64,000 bases of DNA from Chloroflexota bacterium (lineage in GTDB: Bacteria > Chloroflexota > Anaerolineae > Anaerolineales > UBA11579), in contig JABFGG010000016.1 in NCBI GenBank assembly GCA_013112575.1, positions 1 through 64,000 of the forward strand, given 5' to 3'. Below, one piece after another: positions 17,011-25,517 of the stretch. The translations under genes and the position numbers were made by a program. The first letter of the stretch is position 1. The number at the start of each line of letters is the position of its first letter. Below the pieces are notes generated by a model. The model saw nothing but the letters and a program-made list of their open reading frames with translations. It searched no databases and was not told the origin of the DNA.

Positions 17011-17382
17011 TTACTGACCTACGACGATCTCCCCGACCATACCGGCTTCTTCATGGCCGGGCACGCTGCAAATGTATTCAAAGGTACCCGCTTCCGTGAA
17101 GACCAGTTCAATGATGGCACTCTCACCCGGTGCCAGGGCGATATCTACGCCCATTTCTTCGATGACCAGGTCGTGATCCAACGCCCCCGCGTTGGAAAGG
17201 TTGACACGCACGACCTGGCCAACTTCGACCTCAATGAGATCTTGTGACCAAACGATGTCTTCGGCGACCAATTGGATCTCTTTGGTGGTCGGTTCGGTTG
17301 CGCAGGCGAACAGTATTAGGGGTAATACGGTGGCAAGGAATAGCAGATACTTATATGGGGTGGGAGATTTTGGCTTTAACAC
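17011..17382 (-). CDS. Cupredoxin-like lipoprotein
   Basis: 123 residues. A signal peptide ends in LILFAC (Cys27 is the likely lipidated residue). The mature part is a cupredoxin fold with type 1 copper ligands in the expected order: His70 in LDHDL, then Cys105, His110 and Met115 in CSVPGHEEAGM. It is probably an extracytoplasmic copper electron carrier or copper-binding protein held to the membrane. It lies 23 bp after the AttH-like gene in the same direction and may be cotranscribed, although that family link is not established. Confidence 0.82.
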   Translation of the reverse strand: MLKPKSPTPYKYLLFLATVLPLILFACATEPTTKEIQLVAEDIVWSQDLIEVEVGQVVRVNLSNAGALDHDLVIEEMGVDIALAPGESAIIELVFTEAGTFEYICSVPGHEEAGMVGEIVVGQ

Positions 17383-17405
17383 GCAGGGATATTATCACAG
17401 GCTGG

Positions 17406-18551
17406 CTAAAATTCGCCTTCCAGTGAGCCAGCGTATCCGGTCAATTCCACATAACCGTTGCCGGTGACCTCGAGGCCGTTGTAATTGCCATTCACCGAGA
17501 TTGCCCCTTCCCAATAGATGAAACTCACTAACATCTCCTGGTCTGCCATGCGGGGTGTGACGTTGAGGGTCAGGTTGACGGAAGGGATACTCAAGGTCCA
17601 TGCTGAAGGATATTCAGCCTCGGAATGAGGGCTGAGCCAGGTGTCGTTGACCTCCAACTCAAAATCATCAATTGAAAGGGGCGTGGTGCTGCCATCCGGC
17701 GCGATCAGCGTACCACTTGAAAACTCGCCAATGCGGCCATCAGCGTAGCGCAACTGATAGACCATGAGGTCACTGCCATCGCTGAGTTGGATGGAGAACC
17801 AGTCCCAACCTACCAGGCCATCGGAAAGCACGCTGGTGCTGTATTCGTGATCTTTCCAGCTCAGGCCTGCAACTTCATGCACTTCGCCATCGATTTCAAT
17901 AGTGCCACTGGAAACCAGGCGTGTCTGGCTATAGTAGTAAGAGGCATTGCCAGCTTCTGGCCCTTTTTGACTGTAGCCCTCAATGCCCTGCAGTACGGGC
18001 CCTTTTTCGTCGGTAAATGTGAGATCGATGCTGATGCCGTCCTGGGTGGCAAAGAGGCTATAGTGGTCTTCGCCGATCTGTTCTACGCGCCATTCGTCCA
18101 GCCAGACTTCGTATGGCTCGGCCTGGGCTCCGGCCAGCCCAGCGGCACCGCGTGTGAAGCGTTCAAAGGAGTAGTGCTGGTCAGCATCAATGTCGCTGAT
18201 GGCAAAATGGGCGAAGTAGATCTGGTCGCTGGCCCAATCGGAGACGCGCTCCGTAGTTTCATCTGGTGGGGCCAAGGCCCGGCGGAAAAAGGTTAGCTGG
18301 TAACCAAAGGGGCGGCCGCTATCCGTTTGGAGGTTGCCGGTGTAGTACCACCATTCGGTGAGATATTCAGGGTGGGGGCCAAAATCATCAGGGAAGATGA
18401 GAGTCTGGGGGCCGTCAGCGCGCTGGAAGCCTTCAATGGATTGGGCGGCCCCGCCAAAAACGCGGGCAGTGACCTGCTCGGGTTGTGCGTTGCAGCTTAC
18501 CAGGAAAAAGATAGCAGTAAAAGTCGTGATGAAGAGCTTATTTCTAATCAT
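17406..18551 (-). CDS. AttH/CrtC-like lipocalin-fold lipoprotein
   Basis: About 381 residues from ATG 18551 (a TTG at 18563 is less likely). The lipobox is LVSC (Cys20). The N-terminal domain has the family signature LTEWWYYTGNLQTDSGRPFGYQLTFF broken across ~residues 55-85, and a second lipocalin-like domain has GLSWKDHEYSTSVLSDGLVGWDWFS. This is the AttH / carotenoid 1,2-hydratase-like family (COG5621). Members sit beside FtsX-type ABC transporters in AttEFGH systems, as here with the permease at 18613 and the ATPase at 22380. The true activity of non-carotenoid members is not known. Confidence 0.8.
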   Translation of the reverse strand: MIRNKLFITTFTAIFFLVSCNAQPEQVTARVFGGAAQSIEGFQRADGPQTLIFPDDFGPHPEYLTEWWYYTGNLQTDSGRPFGYQLTFFRRALAPPDETTERVSDWASDQIYFAHFAISDIDADQHYSFERFTRGAAGLAGAQAEPYEVWLDEWRVEQIGEDHYSLFATQDGISIDLTFTDEKGPVLQGIEGYSQKGPEAGNASYYYSQTRLVSSGTIEIDGEVHEVAGLSWKDHEYSTSVLSDGLVGWDWFSIQLSDGSDLMVYQLRYADGRIGEFSSGTLIAPDGSTTPLSIDDFELEVNDTWLSPHSEAEYPSAWTLSIPSVNLTLNVTPRMADQEMLVSFIYWEGAISVNGNYNGLEVTGNGYVELTGYAGSLEGEF

Positions 18552-18612
18552 AATTGTGTGCAAAATATACTGATATTAATTGTGTAACTATTCATTTATG
18601 CAATAAATATTG

Positions 18613-21201
18613 CTAATCAAAACGGATAGCATCAGCAGCAACGCGGCGACTGATGCGGTAAGCAGGATACAGCCCAGCCAGCAAAGCGGCGAAAACGGCG
18701 ACTATTAAAGCCTGGATAAAAGGCTCTGGCACAAGCTGCAATTGCAGGGTCCAGCCAAAGGAGCGGCGGTTGATGATGTAAATGAGGATGATGGCAAGGC
18801 CGTAACCAGTGGGCCAGGCCAGCAAACCGGCGACACTGCCCATCAGGCCGGTTTCGAGGAGGATGAGGGACCAGAGCTGGCGAGCAGTAAGGCCGATGGC
18901 CTTTAAGATGCCAAGCTGGCGCTGCTTCTCCAACTGAAGGGAAAGCATGGCGCTGAGCACACCCACAAAGGCCACGGTCATGGTGAGCAACTGCAATGCG
19001 CTGGTGATAGCAAAGGTGCGGTCGAAGACCTCCAGGGTCTGGGTGCGGAGGGCCAAGTTGGGCTGCACCAGCAGTTCCTGGATGGGAGTGAGGGCGGCAG
19101 AGAGTTCTTGGGTGACGGCATCGACATCCTGCCCGGGTTCGAGACGCAAGGCCACGGCGGTGATGCTTTCATCATTCCATATCTGGCGGTAATTATCGAG
19201 CCACATGATGACCGTGCCCTGGGTAGAGGAGTAATCGTAATAGATGGCGGCGACCTCAAACTCACGCGGGCCGGTATCCGTAAATAGAGAAATGCTTTCG
19301 TCCTCTAAGGTGAAGTTCAGGCGATTGGCCAGCGGCTCGGAGATGACCACCGCGCCGGCTTTGACCGCATCCCAGACTTCTTTGGGCGTGCCGGTAGCAG
19401 CGAAGTAAAGCTGTTCTTCACCATCGCTGGGGTTGTTGTTGGCGGCGATATTGATGGGGCCATCGGGGGAGTCGACGGCCACGGCCCGTAAAAGGTCGGC
19501 GTGCTGCACACCGGGCCAGTTCTCCATGATGGTGACGGCTTCGGGGTCGATGCGCTTGGTAGGTTCGGAAACGCCTGTGCCTGGGACAGAGATGTACACA
19601 TCGCCGGTGAGGATTTGCTCCATCCAGGTGACGACGGTAAAGCGGAAGCTGCCCACCATGAGACCGACACCAATTGTCACGGATACAGCGATCATCAGGG
19701 CCGCAACAGCCACGGAGGTGCGGCTGATGGAATTGACAACTTCACGCGGGGCCATACGACCCAACGCGCCCCAAATGCCACCCGTGAGGTAGGCAATCAT
19801 GCGCATGAGTACGCTGGTGGTGATGGGGGTAAGCAAGGCAAAGCCAATGGTGATGAAAAAGGTGGCCCCGAAGCTGAGGATGAGATTGTTGGTGGGGTAG
19901 AAAAGCGCAACTGTGCCGGAAGCGATCAGCATCAAACCAGCCAGGGCAGCCCACAAAACGGCGCGGCTGGCCTTTTGTTCGATACTGGAACGCGTCAGGG
20001 CAGCACGGGGTGGCACGGAGGCGGCTTCCCAGGCGGGAAAGGCAGCGGCAATGACGGTGGCGACCACGCCAAGGAGTGCGCCCTTGATGAGGCTGTCTGT
20101 GGGGATGGCTACACCTTCTACTGTCAGTATGAAGAAGAGATCATTAATAGTTTGGGATACCAGACGGACGGCACCCTGGCCGAGCGCGATGCCCAATCCC
20201 ACACCCAAACCTGCCCCAATTACACCAATGGCGAGAGCTTCGGTCTGCACCATGAGAAATACCTCGCGACGGGTGACGCCCAGGCTGCGCAAGGTGCCGA
20301 ACATGGGGCGACGTTGCACGACCGAAAAGGTCATGGTGTTGTAGATGAGGAAGAGGCCGACCACAAGCGCCAGCAGGCTCAGTGCCGTCAGGTTGGTGCG
20401 GAAAGCGGAAGTCATTTGCTCGACCGTGCCGGTGCGCGCCCCGACGGGCAATACCAAGGCCCCATCAGGTAGGAAAGTATCCAATTCGCTTAGAAGCTGA
20501 TCTTCCACACCGTCCGGCAGGATGAGGTCAATGCGATCGAGGGTGCCCAGTTTGCCAGTCAGCTCCTGGGCAGTGGAGACATCGGCAATCAATAAGCCGT
20601 TGAGGGCGCGTTTGCTGAGTTCGTCTTCGGGGTCAAGCAGTCCGGCCACAAAAGCCGTTTGGGTCTGGCCGGAGATGGATAGGTCAATCTCGTCCCCGAG
20701 GTCAAGGCCATAACGTTCCGACAGGTCGAGGGAGAGCAACAAAGCGCCCGGTTGCGTGTAAAAGGCAGTCAATTGGTCGATGGGGATGGCGCCATCAGCC
20801 CCCAGATAGCTGCGGAAGGGGGCTTCGGCGAAGGGATCTAAGCCCAGGAGTTCGAGGGGTGCATCGCCCAGTTGTGGCGAAGAAACGTAGGTGGCGATGA
20901 CAGGCGCGGTGGCATCTAACAGCCCGCTGCGGCGCAGGTCGGTATAAACAGCTTCATCCAAGCCGGTAGGGCCACCGACGATCTGGTGGGTGGTGCGCCC
21001 GGCAACCGTCTCGGTGCTGAGGTCGAAGGCCCTGCTGGCGCTGGCATTGGCCATGTCGACACTGACGACGACAGCCACGCCCAGGGTGATGCCTAGGATC
21101 ATTAGCAGGGTTTGCCAGCCATGCCTCAGAAGGTAACGCCAGCCGACATTGACGAGGGTGGGAGGGAGGAATAATTGTGTTTTTGCCGGTTGTGAACTCA
21201 T
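18613..21201 (-). CDS. ABC transporter permease with two FtsX domains (AttF/AttG-like fusion)
   Basis: 862 residues. An N-terminal membrane helix is followed by a large periplasmic MacB-like core domain, then four-helix FtsX blocks around residues 275-400 and 740-860, each with the FtsX pattern (LFLIYNTMTFSVVQRRPMFG then LRSLGVTRREVFLM; LEKQRQLGILKAIGL). A second extracytoplasmic domain lies at ~510-720. This corresponds to two permease subunits fused. FtsX/MacB-type transporters move lipids or lipoproteins, or transmit force across the membrane. The partner ATPase is the gene at 22380, separated by the GNAT gene. Confidence 0.85.
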   Translation of the reverse strand: MSSQPAKTQLFLPPTLVNVGWRYLLRHGWQTLLMILGITLGVAVVVSVDMANASASRAFDLSTETVAGRTTHQIVGGPTGLDEAVYTDLRRSGLLDATAPVIATYVSSPQLGDAPLELLGLDPFAEAPFRSYLGADGAIPIDQLTAFYTQPGALLLSLDLSERYGLDLGDEIDLSISGQTQTAFVAGLLDPEDELSKRALNGLLIADVSTAQELTGKLGTLDRIDLILPDGVEDQLLSELDTFLPDGALVLPVGARTGTVEQMTSAFRTNLTALSLLALVVGLFLIYNTMTFSVVQRRPMFGTLRSLGVTRREVFLMVQTEALAIGVIGAGLGVGLGIALGQGAVRLVSQTINDLFFILTVEGVAIPTDSLIKGALLGVVATVIAAAFPAWEAASVPPRAALTRSSIEQKASRAVLWAALAGLMLIASGTVALFYPTNNLILSFGATFFITIGFALLTPITTSVLMRMIAYLTGGIWGALGRMAPREVVNSISRTSVAVAALMIAVSVTIGVGLMVGSFRFTVVTWMEQILTGDVYISVPGTGVSEPTKRIDPEAVTIMENWPGVQHADLLRAVAVDSPDGPINIAANNNPSDGEEQLYFAATGTPKEVWDAVKAGAVVISEPLANRLNFTLEDESISLFTDTGPREFEVAAIYYDYSSTQGTVIMWLDNYRQIWNDESITAVALRLEPGQDVDAVTQELSAALTPIQELLVQPNLALRTQTLEVFDRTFAITSALQLLTMTVAFVGVLSAMLSLQLEKQRQLGILKAIGLTARQLWSLILLETGLMGSVAGLLAWPTGYGLAIILIYIINRRSFGWTLQLQLVPEPFIQALIVAVFAALLAGLYPAYRISRRVAADAIRFD

Positions 21202-21228
21202 AAGGTTACCGATAATGTGTGCTGACTG

Positions 21229-22356
21229 TTACAAAGATTTGATGTAGACACGGTGGTTCTTGAAGGGCACACCACCGAGATTGATCAGGTCACTGCGCAT
21301 GTCTTCGGCGCTTTCGGCTATCTGAACGAGGTCGGCATGCTCGAAATTGAACTCGCGGATAGTCTTTTCCATTTCGGAATAGAGCAGGGCATTGCCACCG
21401 CGCCCCTGGAATTCAGGCAAGATGCCTGCGCCGTTAAGGGCAACCCAATTGGTGCGACGTACATTCCACAGCAGGTGGAAGATGCCAGTGGGGAAGAGGC
21501 GGCCTTTCGCTTTTTGCAGCCCTTTGGAAACGTCAGGGAAGGCAAATAGGAAGCCAACGGCTTCGTCGTTGTGGGTGATGATCTTGATCAACCTAGGATC
21601 GGCGATGACCATGATGTCATCCAGGATGAAATCGATCTCGCGCTCGGTGAGAGGGTAGTACTCCCAATTATTGACAAAGGCCTGGTTGTAAGCCGTGCCG
21701 ATCTTGCGGGCCCAACTGACCAACTCGCGTTTGTTACGAAAGCGCTTGACCTGGAGACTGCCGCGTTTGAGGGCGCGCTCGGCGATGCGATGGACGCGCT
21801 CCGGCAGCCGGAAACGGTCGGCGCTGAGATAGCAAGAAACAAAATCCACTTCTTTGGTGAAGCCCAGGCGCTCAAGCAAACCTGCGTAATAGGGATAGTT
21901 GTAGTTCATCATGGTCATCATCTGGCGATGCTCAAAGCCTTCTATCTGCAGGCCATAGCCATCCAGTGAGCCAAAGCCTTTGGGACCGACCACTTCGGTT
22001 AGTCTACGTGCACGTGCCCACTCGAAGACCTTGCCAAAAAGAGCTTCAGCAACAGCATGATCTTCAATACAATCGAATAAATAGAACTGGGCCTGCTGCT
22101 TGCCGTGATAATGGTTGTAGGGTTTATTCTCTATGGCTGTGATGCGGGCGACAATCTGTCCATCCTGCTCGGCAAGGAAGAAGTCAGCTTCGGAGTGTTC
22201 GAAAAAGGGGTGTTTGTCAGGATTTAGTTTGGTGGCTACATCCATGCGTAAAGGGGGCACCCAGTTAGGGTGTCCTGCATAGAGTTGGAAGGGGAAGTCG
22301 ATGAAGCGTTCAACGTCGTTTTTGGAACGAACATCTACCTGGTTGATGGCTAGCAT
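21229..22356 (-). CDS. GNAT-family acetyltransferase-like protein (YghO type)
   Basis: 375 residues of a conserved family with a GNAT fold: FPFQLYAGHPNWVPPLRMD near the N-terminus, then ADFFLAEQDGQIVARITAIEN, GPKGFGSLDGYGLQIEGF, and a C-terminal half with GILPEFQGRGGNALLYSEM, which matches the acetyl-CoA pyrophosphate-binding loop (Q/R-x-x-G-x-G/A). Substrate unknown. GGAGG precedes the ATG. It is embedded between the ATPase (23 bp upstream) and permease (27 bp downstream) of the AttEFGH-like set, suggesting that its product is carried by, or modifies something for, the transporter. Confidence 0.75.
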   Translation of the reverse strand: MLAINQVDVRSKNDVERFIDFPFQLYAGHPNWVPPLRMDVATKLNPDKHPFFEHSEADFFLAEQDGQIVARITAIENKPYNHYHGKQQAQFYLFDCIEDHAVAEALFGKVFEWARARRLTEVVGPKGFGSLDGYGLQIEGFEHRQMMTMMNYNYPYYAGLLERLGFTKEVDFVSCYLSADRFRLPERVHRIAERALKRGSLQVKRFRNKRELVSWARKIGTAYNQAFVNNWEYYPLTEREIDFILDDIMVIADPRLIKIITHNDEAVGFLFAFPDVSKGLQKAKGRLFPTGIFHLLWNVRRTNWVALNGAGILPEFQGRGGNALLYSEMEKTIREFNFEHADLVQIAESAEDMRSDLINLGGVPFKNHRVYIKSL

Positions 22357-22379
22357 GATGCCCTCCTGGACATAGGCGG

Positions 22380-23075
22380 TTATGGCAGGTCTTCATCCAC
22401 TAATTTACCATCTAAGAGGCGCAGGACGCGGTCGGCAACGGCGGCATTACTACGGCTGTGAGTGACCATGATGAGGTTCTTGCCTGCTTGCCGGGTGAGT
22501 GAATCCAACAGTTCCAGGACCTGCTCACCGGTTTCTACATCCAGGTTGCCAGTGGGTTCGTCGGCCAGTACCAGTAGGGGGTCATTGACCAGGGCGCGGG
22601 CAATGGCAACACGCTGCTGCTCACCACCCGAAAGGCGGTCCGGGTAGGTGGCGGCACGGTCGGGCAGGCCAACTGCTTCTAACAAGCCTTGTGCCTGTTG
22701 TGCAGCCACTTTACGGCTGGTGCCGTTCAACTCCAGAGGCAAGACTACATTCTCGATGACGCTGAGGGTGGGGAGCAGGTTAAAGAATTGGAAGACGAAG
22801 CCGATGTGCTTGCGCCGGAAAAGAGTACGCTGACGCTCATCCATGGCGGTCAGTTCCTGGTCTTCAAGCACGATACGACCTTGGTCCAATGTATCTATGC
22901 CACTGATGAGGTTGAGGATGGTGCTCTTGCCGCTACCACTTTTGCCCAGGATAGCAGCGAACTCGCCCTGGGCAAAGCTGGCCTCTGCGCCTTGTAATAC
23001 GGTACGGCTGCGCTCGCCTTCGGTATAGCTTTTGTGTAGATTTTCAAATGTAAAGAAATCGTCGTTGTTCGGCAT
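22380..23075 (-). CDS. ABC transporter ATPase (LolD/MacB/AttE type)
   Basis: Walker [10 protein letters not shown], signature [19 protein letters not shown] and Walker [11 protein letters not shown] with the D-loop NLDVETG identify a single-domain ATPase of the MacB/LolD class, which pairs with FtsX permeases. It is the first gene of the leftward set ATPase, GNAT, permease, AttH-like protein. The conserved core begins at [13 protein letters not shown] 23075 is the closest start; ATG 23120 and a start at 23153 are in frame, and none has a clear ribosome site. Confidence 0.85.
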   Translation of the reverse strand: MPNNDDFFTFENLHKSYTEGERSRTVLQGAEASFAQGEFAAILGKSGSGKSTILNLISGIDTLDQGRIVLEDQELTAMDERQRTLFRRKHIGFVFQFFNLLPTLSVIENVVLPLELNGTSRKVAAQQAQGLLEAVGLPDRAATYPDRLSGGEQQRVAIARALVNDPLLVLADEPTGNLDVETGEQVLELLDSLTRQAGKNLIMVTHSRSNAAVADRVLRLLDGKLVDEDLP

Positions 23076-23165
23076 AATGTTGTCAGATGTATTTGTACTA
23101 TTTTTCTCAAGTATACCCATATATAAACTCTCAAAAACTGCCAGGTCGCGCAACGGCTCGTAGAT

Positions 23166-23204
23166 AGAAAAAAAGCTACCCGCCCAGCAAGTGAACGGGT
23201 AGCC
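23166..23204 (-). terminator. Intrinsic terminator after folE
   Basis: GCTACCCG and CGGGTAGC pair; on the minus strand the stem is followed by a run of seven T. It lies 25 bp past the folE stop and separates it from the ABC set. Confidence 0.75.
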
Positions 23205-23228
23205 ATAACAAGGAGGAGGATGTACTTA

Positions 23229-23885
23229 CTAATCGAGGCTGCGGTTGGCAATGTGCGCCATGAACTCCGCACGGGTTTTATCATTCTTGCGGAATTCACC
23301 GAGCATCGTACTTGTTGTCATACGGGTATTTGACTTCTTGACGCCGCGCATCATGGCACACATGTGGGCACCTTCGACGACCACGGCCACACCCTGAGGG
23401 GTCAATGTCTCGTCAATGAAGTTGGCGATCTGGGAGGTCATCTGCTCCTGGATCTGCAAGCGGCGGGCGAACATCTCTACAATGCGGGGGATCTTGCTAA
23501 GGCCGACGACCTTGCCATCAGGGATGTAGGCAATATGAGCCTTGCCGTAGAAAGGGAGCATGTGGTGCTCACACAGGCTGTAAAAGTCGATGTCCTTGAC
23601 CACGACCATCTCATCGTAATCAACATTAAAGATGGCACCATTAATTAGTTTTTCTGCATCTACCTGATAACCAGCCGTCAGTTCGCCGTACATACGGGCA
23701 ACGCGATTGGGGGTGTTGAGCAATCCTTCACGTCCAGGGTCTTCACCAATATGCTGTAAGAGGTGGGAGACAGCAGATTCGACTTCATGCTGGTTTACTT
23801 CCCCAGGGCCGCTGGGCCTGACGTGGTGATCTTCATCAATAAAAAGGTGCGGGTCCATGGTTTGGGTTGTGGCTCGGTTCGACAT
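23229..23885 (-). CDS. folE: GTP cyclohydrolase I
   Basis: Converts GTP to 7,8-dihydroneopterin triphosphate, the first step of folate and of queuosine/biopterin synthesis. Family motifs are plain: [16 protein letters not shown], zinc ligands in [19 protein letters not shown] (Cys, His) and later [11 protein letters not shown] (Cys), and [23 protein letters not shown] with the substrate-binding segment. The length (218 residues) matches FolE. ATG 23885 has AAGGA 7 nt upstream. An in-frame ATG at 23936 stands 8 nt after the -10 and could give a leaderless form with 17 more residues. Confidence 0.95.
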   Translation of the reverse strand: MSNRATTQTMDPHLFIDEDHHVRPSGPGEVNQHEVESAVSHLLQHIGEDPGREGLLNTPNRVARMYGELTAGYQVDAEKLINGAIFNVDYDEMVVVKDIDFYSLCEHHMLPFYGKAHIAYIPDGKVVGLSKIPRIVEMFARRLQIQEQMTSQIANFIDETLTPQGVAVVVEGAHMCAMMRGVKKSNTRMTTSTMLGEFRKNDKTRAEFMAHIANRSLD

Positions 23886-23944
23886 ACCAATATCCTTGTG
23901 TGCTAGGTATTTAATCCAGCTTGGTTTCGATTTCATCTAACATC

Positions 23945-23973
23945 AGTATATATGCATATCGATATTTTGTCAA
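23945..23973 (-). promoter_or_regulatory. folE promoter
   Basis: On the minus strand a consensus TTGACA (23973-23968) and TATACT (23950-23945) are spaced by exactly 17 nt. Confidence 0.7.
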
Positions 23974-24102
23974 TATTTTGCAAAGTTAATGTATTATAAA
24001 TATTTGCTATGAAATCTAATACCTTGATGCAAAAAGAGAGCGATTTGTTACCTGCATAAAAAAATGTTTAGAAAACGTTGACATTCCCCCGTTGTAGATG
24101 CT

Positions 24103-24483
24103 CTATTCTTCCAGCTTGACCCAGATGAGGCCATCGCTGAGTTTGGTCTCGTAGACCGGCAGCACGTTCTTGCGCCGAATACCCCGAAGCATGGGACCAA
24201 AGGCAGGCGGCCAAGGACTCCACTCTTTTACATCGCCTGTGCGGATGTCGAAGGCGCTGCGGTGGAAGGGGCAGGTAAGGGTGCAGTCGTCGGAGAGCTT
24301 GCCGGCGTTGAGCGGAAAGCCCCAGTGCGGGCAGGCGTTGTCCATGGCGAAGATGCCCTCATCGCAGTTGATGAGCAAAATGGCTTTGCCGTTGAGACGC
24401 ACCATGCGCTTTTGATTGAGTTGTAATTCGTCTACGGGAAGGGCTTGCAGCCAGCGGGTGGATGTACTCTCCTGTGCTTCCAT
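24103..24483 (-). CDS. Rieske-type [2Fe-2S] ferredoxin
   Basis: 126 residues with a Rieske cluster: CPHWGFPL (Cys-x-His) and, 15 residues later, CPFHRSAF (Cys-x2-His). No signal peptide or membrane segment, so it is a cytoplasmic small Rieske ferredoxin of the kind that feeds electrons to oxygenases or nitrite-reductase-like enzymes. Its partner is not in the window. TATACT lies 7 nt before the ATG with a poor -35, and no ribosome site is seen. It is divergent from heme A synthase. Confidence 0.88.
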   Translation of the reverse strand: MEAQESTSTRWLQALPVDELQLNQKRMVRLNGKAILLINCDEGIFAMDNACPHWGFPLNAGKLSDDCTLTCPFHRSAFDIRTGDVKEWSPWPPAFGPMLRGIRRKNVLPVYETKLSDGLIWVKLEE

Positions 24484-24605
24484 AAGAAACAGTATATCTA
24501 GAAATGCTTAATCGCTGATTAGATGTTGTTCAGTTTGATTCGTTATTCAACAATGTCAAATTTTATTGTGAGATAATGTACTAATCATAGGTTCTTGAGG
24601 TGCTG

Positions 24606-25517
24606 ATGTCCCGTTTTGCTAAATATGCCTGGTTTGTGGTGGGTTATACAATCGTAGTTATTCTATGGGGGGCAGTGGTGCGCATCACCGGCTCCGGAGC
24701 GGGATGCGGCAGCCACTGGCCAGACTGCAATGGGCAGATCATCCCTAGACCGGAAGAAATTGAAACACTAATTGAATTCTCCCACCGGGTGTCGAGTGCC
24801 TTTTCGGGTGTGTTGGTCATTGTATTAGTGATCTGGGCTTTTCGAGCTTTTCCCAGGAAGTCGCCGGTGCGCGGGTGGTCGCTGGCAGGGCTCTTCTTTA
24901 TCCTCGTAGAAGGCTGGATCGGGATGGCGCTGGTGCGCCTGGAACTGGTAGCAGATAATGCCTCTGTAGATCGGGCGGTTTGGGTGGCAGGCCATTTGGG
25001 TAACACATTCATTTTGCTGGCAACTTTGGTGGTTACGGCCTGGCTAGGGGCTAGAAAGGCGCAAGTGCGATGGCGTGGGGATAAGACCTTAACATGGTTG
25101 ATGGGGATTGCGCTCATTGCCGTGATCTTATTCAGTTCTGCGGGGGCTGTGACGGCATTGGGGGACACGCTTTTCCCAGCCGAATCATTGATGGAGGGTA
25201 TCCGGCAGGACCTGGACCCGGCCAGCAACTTCTTGATCCAATTACGCATCATTCATCCCGCGCTGGCCATCACGACCAGTTTGGGTTTGTACTGGCTGGG
25301 GCAATATCTGCTCCGCAGGGAATTGGGCGACCGGGTCAAACGCATGGTCACGTTGCTGTACTGGGTGATGGGTACGCAGATCCTGGCCGGTTTCGTGACG
25401 GTGATTTTATTGGCGCCGCCTTATATGCAGGTCGTACACCTGCTGCTGGCAGACCTTTTCTGGTTAAGTTTGATTGTATTGGCAGCAAATGTGCTGACGG
25501 TTGAAGATAAAGCTTAG
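24606..25517 (+). CDS. ctaA: Heme A synthase (COX15/CtaA)
   Basis: Converts heme O to heme A for aa3-type cytochrome oxidases. About eight membrane helices over 303 residues. Family hallmarks are GAVVRITGSGAGCGSHWPDC with the extracytoplasmic cysteine pair, EFSHRVSS (conserved Glu and heme-ligand His), AGHLGNT and a late VHLLLADLFW histidine. ATG 24606 has GAGG at 5 nt spacing; a GTG at 24600 is the alternative. Its presence means the organism can make an aerobic terminal oxidase. Its stop overlaps the convergent ATPase stop by 4 bp. Confidence 0.92.
   Translation: MSRFAKYAWFVVGYTIVVILWGAVVRITGSGAGCGSHWPDCNGQIIPRPEEIETLIEFSHRVSSAFSGVLVIVLVIWAFRAFPRKSPVRGWSLAGLFFILVEGWIGMALVRLELVADNASVDRAVWVAGHLGNTFILLATLVVTAWLGARKAQVRWRGDKTLTWLMGIALIAVILFSSAGAVTALGDTLFPAESLMEGIRQDLDPASNFLIQLRIIHPALAITTSLGLYWLGQYLLRRELGDRVKRMVTLLYWVMGTQILAGFVTVILLAPPYMQVVHLLLADLFWLSLIVLAANVLTVEDKA

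Noticed and set aside
19501-20472. A 323-codon plus-strand reading frame
   Set aside because: It lies antisense inside the FtsX permease gene, has no recognisable domain and has a composition biased by the opposite strand.
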